Notes under the pieces: generated by a model
Databases searched by the model: none
Seen by the model: the letters and a program-made list of their open reading frames with translations, nothing else
Told to the model about the DNA's origin: nothing
Part shown: positions 49,779-63,600 of the stretch, piece after piece
How positions within the stretch are numbered: the first letter of the stretch is position 1
Layout: every line of letters begins with the position of its first letter
Program-made: the position numbers and the translations under genes
Assembly: GCA_020746875.1 (NCBI GenBank)
Contig: JAGTJL010000001.1
Span: forward strand, 3,658,001 to 3,722,000
Direction of reading: 5' to 3'
Length of the DNA: 64,000 nt
Origin: Rhexocercosporidium sp. MPI-PUGE-AT-0058
Lineage: Eukaryota > Ascomycota > Leotiomycetes > Helotiales

Positions 49779-51454
49779 TTACTTTTTCTTCTCGAAAAAC
49801 TACGTCCTCGTAATTATAGTTATAATAATATCGTTTTTTAAGTCGTTATAATCGTCTATATTAATATTATATGCCTTTAATTATTAAGGTAATACTTTTA
49901 GAGGTCCTTTAGTCGCTGTATTATTAAAATAAAAGTTCTTAATTATATAAGGTGCGGTTATAGCATCCGAGTATGAATACTATTATAAGTCCTCGTCGGC
50001 ATTTAACTATTTAATATAATAAAATAGCTTATTCTTTATAACTTTAAAGCTTAATATAACCTTAATTTCCTACTTATTTTACTTAAGTAATAGCTAAATA
50101 AGTGCCGGCGTAGTTTTAGCTTGTTTAGGCAAGGGATTATTAATATACTTTCGTAGCGAATAAATATGAAATACGGGGTATATAATTTAATTTGCCGATA
50201 GCTTTACTTTTTAATTTTCTTTTTCTTTTAAGAGTACCTTAATTAGGCTATATTATTTATCGGAGAGTTTCTTTAATAAACAGTCGATATTTTAATTCTG
50301 AGTATTAATTAATATTAAATTATTAACGTCTTAATCGACAGCGCATTGACTACGATTAGCTAAACGCTTTATTTTCTTTTATTAAGCCTTTAGCGACAAT
50401 TATATAATTTTTATAACTTCTTTTATACGTAAGGCGATTTATAAAGCTTTTTCGCGGTTAAGCTTCTTTATTGCCGTAATAAGTAACTTTAAGTTTATTA
50501 AGTCTTAAGAGGTCTTTAACTTTGCGCTATTAAGTAATTGAAAAGGCGTAAGGTTATTAAAAGACTCGTAAGATAAGGTAAATTACGCGATATTTATAAT
50601 AAATAAAAGGTTACTTTAATTATTTTAATAATAATAATAAAAAAAGCGGAGCCGTTGCTTAATATATTAATTTATTACTTTAGTTTAGCTGTCGACGTTA
50701 AGGTTATATACCGTCGTTAGCTTTACTTTAATGCCGAGTATACGGTAATACTTTTTCTAAAAGAAGGAGACGAATTGCAGGCCTTAGTTTAAAATAATAA
50801 ACTTTAATATGCCGAAATAGCGAATTTAATAAACGAGGAAAAAGGTAGCTATTCCTTTAGTTATAGTTATATTATAATAAGGTATCGAGACCGATTTCTT
50901 AAATAAATAGTTTATAATAATTATAATAAAGTTATAATTACTTTTATTTAATAATAACTTCGTAAAATTTATTATAAGATATTAATACGGCCGAGCGGGA
51001 ATAAATAAGAGGTATAAGAAACTAGGTATTTTGTCTCTTTTAGCTTTTTATTTAAAGTAGTTATAATTCGCTATATAACGGCTTACGTCCGTAAAAAAGC
51101 TATTTTAGTAATATTTACGGCTTAATAACTTTTATTTTTCCGATTCCGGTATAAGCGACTAAAGGTTACTAGTATATATAACGTAGTAACGACGTACGAA
51201 GCTCCGGCGGTTTTATAAGCACTTTTAGACGGCCTTAGAAAAGAAGCTTGCTATTTAATAGCTTATAATTTAAATCATTTTCGTAAGCTCTTTATTAAAG
51301 AAGCTTTAATAAAAGAGACTCTTTATTAGCCGTAAGCACTTAATCGATTACGTCGTATTCTGCGATATTATATGTAATTATAAAATTAAAGTCTAGCTCT
51401 TTCGCGGCAAGTACTTCCGGGTCGATTAGCACGTGATTTTGTTCTAGAGCTTGC

Positions 51455-51540
51455 TCTACTTCTTAATTTAACTCCTGGTTTACTTCTTAATTTACCTCTT
51501 AATTTACCTCTTAATTTACTTCCTGATCTGCCTCCCGTTT
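51455..51540 (-). repeat. 12-bp coding repeat in element F
   Basis: On the minus strand, units of four codons read QEVN, with Gln replaced by TAA in most copies and still CAG in a few. It therefore records C-to-T change inside a repeat whose ancestral codon is visible. Confidence 0.75.
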
Positions 51541-54395
51541 AAGACGCCACGCCTAGTATATTTCTCGATTAAGTAATCGCGACGACTTAAAGAAGTCGAA
51601 GGCTATTAGCTGGAGGTCAGCGGCGATTAAAGGGTCGATTTTGTCGTCCGTAATAAGTTATTAATTACGAATAGCTCGCTTATAAGCTTCTATTACCGTA
51701 AGGTCTTAATCTCTTTAGGAGAGGGTATTAATAAGAGTATTAGTAATTTTAATATAATATATAATTATAAAATAAAATTCCGCAAAGAACTCGACTTAAC
51801 GTACTTATTTAACCGTAAGATCTTTAATAATTATAAAGTACTTTAAGGCTCGGTAATCCGTATATACGTAAACGTTTTTTTAAATATTTAATAATTCCGG
51901 GCGGTATTACTTAAACGACCGGAAGATTATTAACATTTCTTTATCGTAAATTAAGTAATTAAGCTCGAGATTTACTATAATTTTAAAAAAGTAACTTATA
52001 AAATAGAAAATACTGTCCTCTTAAAATTAAAATAATACGCTAATAATAATTCCGTTAAAAGAGTCGGTTTCTAGTCGTGTTTACTTTATTAAGTCGTAAT
52101 AATAAAAGACCGATATAAATTAAAAGGTTTTTTAAAGAGTTTCTTACGCGTTTTTACAAGCGTTATCGAAGTCAAAAGGCACGTCCTTCTTGGTAAGCAT
52201 TATAAGGGGTCGAGAGATACAATTATAATCTTTAATAAACCGGTAGTAAAAGTTATAAAAATTAAAATAACTTTATACGTTACGTATATTATCGGCGTAT
52301 TATTAATTCTTAATTACGTTAACTTTTTTTAAATTTATTTTTATATTATTAACGTCGATAATAAAACCTAGGAATTTCGTCTTTTATACGTTAAACTCGG
52401 ACTTCTTAATATTAACTTAAAATTTATATATTTATAATATTATTATAATTTTTTTAACGTAAATCTCGCGCTTTTCGGGAGTTAATAAGTATATAAGAAT
52501 ATCGTTTATATAAGCCGCGTAAAAGTCGTTTAAGTGCTTTATTAAAATATTATTAATAAATCGCTAAAAAGTCGCCGGGCTATTCGTGAAGCTAAAGGAA
52601 AAGACCTTATACTTATACGTGTTATACCGAGTGCAGAAGGTCGTATAATTTTCGCTCTTAGGAAATATATAAATACAATAGAAAGCTTATTAAATATTAA
52701 GTTTTATAAAAACCTTTACTTTATAAATATATATTATTATTTTATTAATTAAAAAGATTAAGTACAAGTCTTTCTTAAATAAGGCATTTAGCTTCCGGAA
52801 ATCGACGTAAAGCCGGAGACTGCCGTCAGCCTTTTTAATAAAGAGAATAAGAGCCGTATATAATATGTTAAAGGGCTTAATAAAACCTTTATATAAGTTA
52901 TTAATAATATACCGCTTAATTTTCGATAATTATTCTTTTATTATACGCCGGAGAAGTTTAAAAAATAAGTCGTTCTCTTTAATAAGCTCGATTTAATAGT
53001 TTACGCTTTGGCGATACGCTAGTAACTCGTCGGAAGCTCGCTAAAAAAAAAGAGGAGCATACTCTTAATACTTAACAGGAAGCTTTTTACTTATTAACTT
53101 ATTATTTTACGCGTACTTAGCCTTTAAGGCTTTCTTTAAAGTTAAGTCTTTATTTATCGATGCGAATTCAACGCTTAATTAATTTAAAGCCTCTCGCCGG
53201 CGGCGAGTCAGCTCTTAATTGATTTTATATATTAATATTATAAAGGTTTTTATCTTATTCTTTTTTGCTTTTTTAAGTCGGAGGTACGTCGTAAATATTA
53301 TTATTATTAATATAAGAAAGATCTCTGTAATAAATGTCTTTAATTAATAATTTACTAGGGGAGCTCGACGGGAGTTCCTCCCCTTAAGTAATAATCCTAA
53401 GTCATAAAATATTAAGGGGTTTAATTAATTTTTTATAACTTAAAAGCGTTTTTTAACTTCTTTAATAAAGCTCGAAGGTCGAGTCGGCGAGGCGTTAATA
53501 ATAAGTCGCACGGAAATACTGGTTTTTAAAGAAACGTCGAGTGCCGCGAGCTTAACTTACTTTTAGCGGTAATTATTTATATTTATAAAGGTGTTCTTTT
53601 ATTTTACATCGAGTTTATAAGACTTAACGATTAGCTTATTAAAATAGTTAATATTAACGAAGACTCGCTAATTAAAGTACGGCTATATAAGTATATTTAA
53701 TAGTTATTTTAGCCGGTTACGGTTTTTTATATATAATTACTTTAAGTCGTAATACTCGAAGAACTTCCGACTAATTAAAACGTCGGTGTTTTTTAAGTTA
53801 ATTATTAAGAAAAGGAAATTAATTCGCCGGCGATTAATAATTAAGGTAAGTAAAACTGCCGTATCGATTAGCTTACTTTTCCTGTTATTATAGCTAATTA
53901 AGACGATTAATTAAAGAAGTATTATAAAAGAAATATTAAATTACTTAACGAATCGGTATATAAAAGAAGTTTTAATTATATTAAAAATATTCGCTTTATT
54001 ATTAATATATATGAGTGTTTTAATAAAGAATTTATTCTTTTTTAATTTAATATTAATTAAGAATTATTATTTTTTAATAAAAACACGGAAATTAAATACT
54101 AAGTCCTTTTATAAATTATAACCTACGCCGAAGTATAAGTCTTTATTACGGTTTAAGAGTTTTTTAATAACTCGTTAGTCTTTAAGTCTTTATCGATAAT
54201 TAATTAAGAAATCGACTTATCGAGAGCTTAATTTCTTCGGCGCTTAAGGCAGTCGCTAGCCTAGTAGCTAGTCTTATTATAATAAAAGCAAGTATTAAAA
54301 GAGACGTCTTTAAAAATAGAAGGCGGTATAAAAGACTTAAGGCGGCGGGGGAACGGAGCCGGGGATAGCGAACGCGGGCAAACCTTTAGCGACAG

Positions 54396-57032
54396 TGTCG
54401 CGCCCTAGCGCAGTCTACTGGTTATATATATGCTCTCATAAGCACTCACGTATATATATACTCGGGTCATAATCCTTTCTTATAAAGGATAACGCTTACT
54501 TTAATACATTTTTAAACCCTTACTCTTTACGTTAATTATAAAACTCTTAAACTATTAAAAGCCTATTTTACTTTTATATAATAATTAAAAGCTATATTTA
54601 TCTTTATAAGTTATTTTTAATATATATAAATTTCGAGCTTTAATTAAGCTTATTTAATTTTAATTTTACGATTTTCGTTTCCTTTCCTTACGCTTAAACC
54701 CTAATACTTTTCTTAGCGTAATTATTAAGATATTATTATATAACAATCTTAATAGTCTTAACGTAAATATTATATACTTAAAGCTTAAAGATTTCCCGTT
54801 ATAAATAAATAATTTAATTCTTAGCGCTTAAATGCTTAAACTTTAGCCTTTTATTAATTTAAATGCTTTAAATATAAAAACACTAATTAAAATCATTAAT
54901 AAAAATCCATAGACTGTAGAGTAAATCGCTTAATAAAAGAATAATCTCGCTAAATTAAATTATATAATAAAGATAAACGAATATAATAAATAACTCCAGA
55001 AATAGGCGCTTAATTATTATATAATAATTACGTCTTCTTTAAATTAAATAATTATAAGTTTTAACGCTTTTATTACCCTTCTTCTTATTTAATCGCAGGA
55101 GTTTATTAAAATAACCGCAAAATCTTATTAAAAGGAAGCCGAGGCTAAAGCTAAAACGTATATTATAAAGTACGTAATATAATAATCATAAACCACGGTA
55201 TATCTTAAGCTTTACAAATAAATTAAGAAAACTATAAGCCGTTAATTCTTTAATATAACTGTTATATAATTTGTCGCTAAGAAAAGAGTTAATATTTAAG
55301 TATTAATTCGTACGCTTAAAACAGTTTTATATTAAATAAATATAACGATTTAAATGACAATTTATTAAGATTACTTATAATCTTTAAATATAAAAAACGT
55401 CTAAAACTCAAAAGTTTAAATTATATAATATTAAAAGCTAATTTATAAAAGGAATTTATATTATATATTAAAAGTGCTCGGCACCCTTAATATTAACCTT
55501 TTCTTAATTATAATTAATAACTTTAATAGCTTATAAGTTTAAAAGTACTTTCTTAAGATTAAAGAAGTCGACGAACTCGAGATACTTTTTAAATACTCCT
55601 TAAAATAACTCGCACGGCTATTTTATTTTAATTAAATCGATCGCTAATATTAATAGCTTATCGGTGACAAATTAAGGCATAGTTATTTCTTTATTCTTAA
55701 TTTACGCTTTAATAATAATAAGATACTCGACTTAAAAGCTTTTAATTTATATAATTAAAAATTAAATTAATTTAAAATAAAAGAAAAACTTATAAAAAAG
55801 GCATATTTATATTTAAAGAAAAAAACTCATTATTAATCTCTTTTAAATTATATTTATCTTTAAATAATAATTTATAAAAAAGTATTTATTAAATATTAAA
55901 ATAAAACAATTCGTTTAAACTTAAAAATAAATAATTAATATTATAATAAGATTCGATAGCGGTTTATTACGTTATAATAAAAAGCTCTCCGCGAATAAAT
56001 AAACTTAAATAAGCCTTTCCTTTAATTAATAAAAGATTTCTTAATAAAATTAAATAAATAAAAATTAAATAAATTAAATAAAAAGAAGTCTACTTTTCCT
56101 AAAAACTTATTAAATAAAAGAGAAATAAGCGAGACTTACGCGCACTTAATACTCTTACTTAATTTAGCTAAGTATTTAATTATAAGTATATACTCCTTTT
56201 AAAATTTACCTTATCTTTTATTAAACTTTACTTTATTAAATAATTATAAAACAATTAATTTAATTAATAATTATTTAATATTATTAAAAGAATCTTTTAT
56301 AAAATCCACTCTTAAGGATTTAATTAAGTATAAGAGCTCTTAATTGCTTATTATTAGGCGCGGAACTCGAGTTATAAAAAGAGTGCTTAAGAGTTTAAAT
56401 AGAAAATCATTTAATCTCACGCTTTATAATATTATAATTATAAAAAACCTTTATATTAATATTATCTTTAAAACTTGTCTTTATAAGACTAATCTTTAAT
56501 TTTATAATATAAACTATACTTTAAAATAAAACGAGAAAGGCTTATTAATTAATAAATACTATATAATATAATAGCTAAAGCGTAAATAAAACCTTGTTTT
56601 CTTTAAATATAAGCCACGTTTAATTTACTTTTTAAGCACTCGTAATATACTCTTAAGCGTTATAAAAACTATAATATTTTTAACGCTTTTTAAAAAAGTA
56701 AATAAGTTATATAAACTATTTAGAAATTATAAGCACCTTAAAATAAACTCAGAGCGTGTTTAATATTTATAAGTAAGTCATTTAAGCTTAAATACTTTAA
56801 GAAAATTAATAAATATAATAAAAAATATTAAAATTATTAAAATAATAAAAAAAATTAAATATAAATAATATGCTTTAATTTATATTATTTAAATAATCTC
56901 TAAACGTTTACCGAAAAGGAAATCCCTTAGACTATTTTAAAAAGTCACTTAAGATTTATTTAATTATTTAAAATACTAAAGTAATTACTCTTAATTCCTC
57001 GTGCTTAAATGCGAGTATAGCAGCTTACTCGT
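54396..57032 (+). mobile_element. Copia element fragment G1 (LTR and 5' internal region)
   Basis: Starts TGTCGCGCCCTAGCGCAG at 54396; the first about 950 bp are collinear with G2 (57033-57984). Its last 300 bp (about 56735-57032) match the reverse complement of 63690-64000, which belongs to the minus-strand Copia element H; this links G1 to the Copia superfamily. Truncated at 57032 where G2 begins. RIP throughout. Confidence 0.7.
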
Positions 57033-57984
57033 TGTCGCGCCCTAGCGCAGTCTACTAGTCATATATATGCTCTCGTAAGCACTTACGTATATATATATAC
57101 TCGGGTTACAGTCCTCTCTTATAAAAGATAACGCTTACTTTAATATATCTTTTTAAACCCTTACTTTTTACGTTAATCGTAAAGCTCTTAAACTATTAAA
57201 AGCTTACTCCACTTTTATACGATAGTTAAGAGTTATATTTATTTTTATAAATTACTTTTAGTATATATAAATTTCGAGCTTTAATTAAACTTATTTAACT
57301 TTAACTTTATAATCTTCGTTTCTTTTTCTTACGCTCAAATCCTAATATATTTCTTAACGCAATTATTAAGATATTATCGCACGATAGTTTTAACGGTCTT
57401 AACGTAAATATTATATACTTAAAGCTTAAAGACTTTTTATTATAAATAAATCATTTAACTCTTAACGCTTAAATACTCGGACTTTAGCTTTTCGTTAACT
57501 TAAATACTCTTAATATAAAAATATTAATTAAAATTATTAATAAAAATCTATAGACCGTCGAGTAAATTGCTTAATAAAAAAATAATCTCGCTAAATTAAA
57601 TTATATAATAAAAACGAATAAATATAATAAATAATTCTAGAAATAAGCGCTCGATCGTTACGTAATAGTTACGTCTTCCTCGGACTAAATAATTATAAGC
57701 TTTAACGCTTTTATTACCCTTCTTCTCATTCGACCGCACGAGCTTATTAAAATAACTGTAAAATCTTATTAAAAAAAAGCTAAAGCCGAAGTTAAAGCGT
57801 ATATTATAAAATACGTAATATAATAATTATAAACTATAATATATTTTAAGCTTTACGAATAAATTAAGAAAATTATAAGCCGCTAATTCTTTAATATAAT
57901 AATTATATAGCTCGTCGTTAAGAAAAGAGCTAATATTTAAGCATTAATTCGCACGCTTAAGACAGTTTTATATTAAACGAATAT
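57033..57984 (+). mobile_element. Copia fragment G2 (LTR and 5' end)
   Basis: Starts with the same TGTCGCGCCCTAGCGCAG as G1 and runs collinear with it for about 950 bp, then meets the inverted fragment G3 at about 57985. Confidence 0.75.
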
Positions 57985-58182
57985 AATAATTATCGTATAG
58001 AAGTGGAGCAGGCTTTTAATAATTCAAGAACTCTACGATTAACGTAAAAAGTAAAGGTTTAAAAAGATATATTAAAGTAAGCGTTACCTTTTATAAGAAA
58101 GGACTATAACCCGAGTATATATATACGTAAGTGCTTATAAGAGCATATATATGATTAGTAGACTGCGTTAAGGCGCGATACA
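57985..58182 (-). mobile_element. Inverted Copia LTR fragment G3
   Basis: The reverse complement of this 198-bp piece matches the first 198 bp of G1 and G2; its outer end reads TGTATCGCGCCTTAACGC at 58182. It faces G2, so the two form inverted arms (57033-57230 and 57985-58182). Confidence 0.8.
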
Positions 58183-60699
58183 CCCTTATAATAAAGCTCC
58201 GTTATATAAATAAGCCTTATTATTTAAAAGCGCATAAGTAATCGAGAGATATAATATAAACTCCTTAAATATATATATTAATTTTTAATAAAAGTATAGC
58301 GCCGAGTAGCAAATTAATGCTTTTGGAATATTATAATAAATAAAAATATTAATATATACTTTAAAAATATAATATATAAGGACTTTATATATTAATATAA
58401 GCAGTCTATTAAGTAATTAATATTAATAATAAATGAGAATATAAACACGCGTTTAAATTATATATAATTAAATAAATGAGATTTAAAGATATAGCTACGC
58501 TATAATGATTTAGTAAATAAGATTTTAATTATTGTATCTAACGCGTGTAAATCGCAGGTTTTAAAAGTAGGGCTAAAGTAAAGTTCGGTTTATAATTAAG
58601 ATCTCGTGCCGTCCCGTCTAATTATTGAGTTATTAAGTTGTAATTAGTAAATTTAGTCCTTTTAAAGTGATTACTGTATATAATAAGAAGTCGTAACGGT
58701 ATATGCCAACCTTTTATTGACTTATATAATACGTTACCTCCCGGGTTAATGGGTTTATTATTAGTTTAAGCGTCCCATTTTATAATAACGCGATTATAAT
58801 TACCTTTAAAAATGTATATATATTGACTTTTATATTATTATAATTAACCTTTACTTAATATTAACGCACTTTATACTCATATACTTACTTATTTACTTAT
58901 TTTTTTTTTTATCTTTTAATCTTTTACTTCTTTTAATAAATTCTCTTTAATTACTAATTATGCCTTTTAAAGCTTTTAAAGTAGCGACTGCGCGTATTAA
59001 TAATTAAATCGTAATTCGTTAAGTAAGTTCTTCTTTAATTTAATTTCTTGATTTTATTTTTAAATAACCTTAGCACCGTTAAATTAATTATTAATAATTA
59101 TATTATAAGATTTTAAAAATGAGTTTAATAATTAAGAAGTATTAATAATAAGCTTATTAATAAGCTTTTTAATAATCTTCTTCTTATTCATTTAATTATT
59201 AAAATAAATCTTAAAGATAATTAATAATATTTTTTTTCGCGTGAAAATAAAAATGCGCTTATTAATAACTTTAATAATAAGTTAATTCTCCCTCGATCTT
59301 CTCGTATTAAGTTAAACTTATTATTTAAAAAGACTTTTACGCGTTCTTTTAATGTTTTATTATTATTAATTATATTAAGTAAAAGCGTTATTATATTAAA
59401 TAAAGATGGCTTTTAATATACTCCTTTTACTTCGCGCGTCTCGCGTTTTAATTCGACTCCTTCTCTTGCCTTTTCTTTTGCTTTTAAGACTCGTATTTAT
59501 TCTTTATTAACTTTAAAGAAGCGCAAATCGTCTTAAACTCTATTTAAGCCTTATTCTCTTATTAAGCGCGCTCGAGGTATATATATATTATTTTAAAGCT
59601 TGCTTTTTATTAATAATTTATTTTATTTATATTAATTAAAATTTAAAAAAAAAGTTTACGGATCCTTATTTACTATGTATTCGCGCTATTATTCGTAGCC
59701 GTAATAATTGTAAATATTGCTTTATTAATATTTTCGCTATTAGAAGTCGATATTATAACTATACTTCCGGTTATAAGTGCGATTCCGCTACGGGAAATGT
59801 GCTTAAGTATAACAGAAAATTAATTATAATTATAGACTTTAATAATAAAAAGGTATAATAATTATATTATAATTAATCGAGTATTTTACTGACCGATTTA
59901 TAAAATATTAAAAAGTATAGAATTACTTTAAAAGCTTTAATAAAAGACTTAGCGAATAATAATAAGTCTAATAAGGATATAAAATTAAATCTTTTAATAC
60001 GCTCTTAAAAGCTAAGTTTAAAACGTAATAAAAAGGATAATTTTAATAATAATACTAATATTAATGCGAAATCTTTAATAGAGTTTGGCAATTTTATATA
60101 AGGTTTGAAGAAGTTCGCAAAGGTCTTAAAGATAATAGCTACTTATTAATTTAAGTTTAAGTAGATTTTTACGCTTTTAATGGATTATTTATAAGCTTAG
60201 ACTGGATTTAAACGGACTTTACTTAAGCTTAGGCCGGATTTAAATAGTTTTTACTTAAGCTTAAGTTAAATTTAAGTAAATTTTGTTTAAGCTCGGACTG
60301 GATTTCGCGTTTACGTTTAGCGTTTTTAAAGCGTAAATACTTAAAATATTAAATTAAAAAAAGTTTTTATAAATAAAAAATTATATAAAGATATTCTTAA
60401 TATACTTTTAATAAATATATTTAAAGCTTTTTAATTTAAAATTAATAATTATTAAAGTTTAAAAGTATTTTAAAAAGCTTGAATTTCTAACGAAATAAAT
60501 TCTTTATAAGCTTATTAATAGGTATATTAACGGTTAAAAAATATATTACTTTAAATAATTTATAAATATACTTTTATTTAAGTTATATATTTTAAATATT
60601 TATATAATAAAGCTTAATAATAATCTTCTTAATATTATTTATAATTAATTTAATTATTTATTAATTATTATAAAAGATTTCTTAAGTCTTATTGATATT
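58183..60699. other. RIP-mutated DNA with relic coding pieces
   Basis: AT-rich. On the plus strand, 58958 onwards reads MPFKAFKVATARINN and then broken frames; near 59665-59825 a piece with NCKYC and SGYKCDSATGNV suggests a former Cys-rich (gag- or zinc-type) protein. Not assignable to a family. A 32-bp tandem repeat lies at 60192-60309. Confidence 0.45.
60192..60309. repeat. 32-bp tandem repeat, about four copies
   Basis: Units begin TAAGCTT/TAAGCTC at 60192, 60224, 60256 and 60288, an exact 32-bp spacing, with internal C/T and G/A differences as expected from RIP. The period is not a multiple of three. Confidence 0.8.
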
Positions 60700-63600
60700 A
60701 AAAGTTAAGTTTTAAAAGAATCGTTAAAGAATTATAATTTCTTTTTTAATATATTTTAATATTAATAATTCCGCTTTAATAATTAATATAGTAATCGTAA
60801 ATTGCTTTAATGCTTTTTAAATTACTAGCTTATTAAATAATAAGATTATATAACTTTAAAATGACTTTCGAGTTTTAATATTATTTATAAAAGATATATT
60901 TAAAGTAATATAAAGCGCTCTCTTTTAATTACTTTTATATATAATACTTAAAAAGCGCGTATTAAATAAATAATAAATAAGCTAATATATAATTATAAAA
61001 TACTTTAAATTAAGATTTGTCGCGAACTATAAGAGCTAGGCGATTATAAAGGCTACGTTTAGTTTTATAATAATTACTATATATAATACCGACTTAATTC
61101 TCTTTTAATAAGCTTTAATATGTTTTTTTAAAGTTTGTCTTTTATACTTAACAAAATTAATTTAAGAAAGCGGTATCGTAGGATACCTTTTATTAACTTA
61201 CTCAAACTTTTAAATGATTTTCTTAATATATTAACTATAAATTAAAGAAATAATCTTACGCTTTTTGTCGTATATTATTTTAATTCTTAAGAATTATTTA
61301 ATATTTCTAAAATTATATATATTATACGCTTAATTTAATCGCTTAATAAAATCTTGTCTAAGCTTTAAGTCGTCTTAATAATAGAACACTTAAATATTAT
61401 TTACGTAAAAGAGAATAAGGATTTTATAAATAAAGTTTATAAACATATACGATTCCTTTAAGTATAAAATTAACCTTAAATCTATTAACGTTTTATTAAT
61501 ATATTTATACTATAAATACAGAGAGTCACGCATTCCGTAAAGAGCGCGATTAACTTATAATATATATCTAGGCTTATCAAAACTTAAAAGGAATTTATAA
61601 TATACAGTTTCGCTGTTTATATCCCGAAAAGCGTTAATAAACGTATTAATTACGTCGAAGCACTTGACTTCTAAGTTAAAATAGGCTGCGAGCGCTATAA
61701 TAATTTAAAAGGATTTAATTAAGAACGTATTAACGTATATAAAGACAATTATTAATTTATTTTAAAGATTACTTTATATAATAATTCGGGATTTATATTT
61801 TAAAATATATTTCTTTAGATTAGGCTTATATTTAAAAACTTATATAAGCGGGATAAGTATTAATATAATACTTAAATTAAATAATTCTAAGGTTTAATAA
61901 TTTTATTTATTTATTATCTTTATCTTTAAGCTTATATTTTCTTTAAATTACTTTTTTATTAAATAATTTTTAAGATTATTTTATTATTTTAATTTAAGTA
62001 AAAGATTTTAAACTTTAATTTTTAAAAGTAGGATTTTCTCTTTTAGTAATTAGCGGCTCGTTTATATTATTATTATAATTATATAATATATAGTTTTTAT
62101 TAAATCTTAAAGATTATTTTATTTTTTTAATAATATATATTAATTAAGTATAAGCCTTTAAAGCATTTAATTGACTTTAGACTAAAGATTATTATATTAA
62201 TCGAGGATTTAATTACTTTTAAAATTAAGCTTACCCCCGAGCTTAGAGTTGCTTTTATTGAGGCGTGTTTATTTAAGGATAGTTATAAGTATTATAAATA
62301 CTTTATTACTTTAATTTTTTTATAATTTTTCTTTTTTCTTTTACTTTTAATTAGTTTCTTTACTTTTGCTAAGCTTTTAGTAAATATATTTAATTCTAAT
62401 TGAGTTTCTTTTATTATAATTTAAGAGCGTATTACTTTTGTTTATTTTACTTTTGTCGTCCGAATACTTTATACTTTAATTTAAAGATATAATATTAAAA
62501 TTATTATTAAAGATTTTTCTTATAATTAAAGTCTCGACGGTATTTGAATCTCAATACGTAATAATCGAGGCGGATCCCGCGCTTAATCTTATAATACGTT
62601 TAAATCTCGATTAATAAGTTATATACTCTTACGCGAGTCGAATACTTTTAAGTCCTGCTTTATACTTAGAATAAATTCTTAATTTAACGTATTCTCTTTT
62701 AATTCCTTACTTTATTTAAGAAGGCCTTTTAAAATAAGAATATATTTTAAAATTAAAAGTTTATTTATTATACTTAGGCTATTAATATACTCTTTTACCC
62801 TCGAGTTCTGACTCTTAAAGCTTTTAATTAATCTTTAAATTTATTTAATATATAATTAAAATAAGTCTTTACTTAAGAGATTTATATTATTTTCCTTAAT
62901 AATTATATCTTTAGTAATGTTTTTAATAATTCTAGCTTAATTTATAATAGACTCATTTTCTTTAATAAGATCGTAAATAAATCGAGCTTTTTAAATTATA
63001 ATCTTTACTTTTTTACTTAAAGTAATATAAAAGTTATTTTTATTAAAGCGTATATTACGCGTAATAATTATTTTATTAAAACGTAGTACTTAAATCTTAT
63101 AAATATTAAAAGCGTAAAAACTTATAAAAAATCTAATATATACACGTATAATTATTTTAAACGCTTTTTTATTTTATCTTTTAGCTTTTTTTATTATTAA
63201 TAAGTACGCTTTATAATTATATATATAAATCTTATTTTAATTTAGTCTAAAATCTATAATAAGTCTTGTAATAAGCGCTAAGTTATATTACCGAAAATAA
63301 TTCCGAAATTATCTATTATTAACTTTAATAAGTAATAGCTAATTATTTACTCGCCTTAGGCTTTTATTATATAAATAAATTCTTACAAGTGCATATTTAA
63401 TACTTAAATTTACGGGAAGATTAGCTAATAATCTTATTTTAATGTCTTTATTAATTACTTTTTAACTAATTTATTTAGCTCTGTTATTTAGCTTATAAGT
63501 TGCCGTTAGTAAGAGCTCGAGGTTAATTCCGAGTTCATTAGTTTATTTCTTATATTTTATAAATCCTTAAATTATAATAACTACTTTCTTTTAATTATAT

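Larger units (their letters stand above)
49524..54395 (-). mobile_element. Gypsy LTR retrotransposon F (truncated at its 5' end)
   Basis: The LTR is at the low-coordinate end (49524-49778). The minus strand then carries Gypsy pol: AAYINDILIYL on the complement of about 52484-52520 (from a YLDDILIYS-type RT motif) and a gag zinc-knuckle relic near 54290-54240 (CLYYNKTSY...ASDC; Cys and His to Tyr). No second LTR before the Copia element at 54396, so the 5' part is missing. Strong RIP. Confidence 0.8.
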
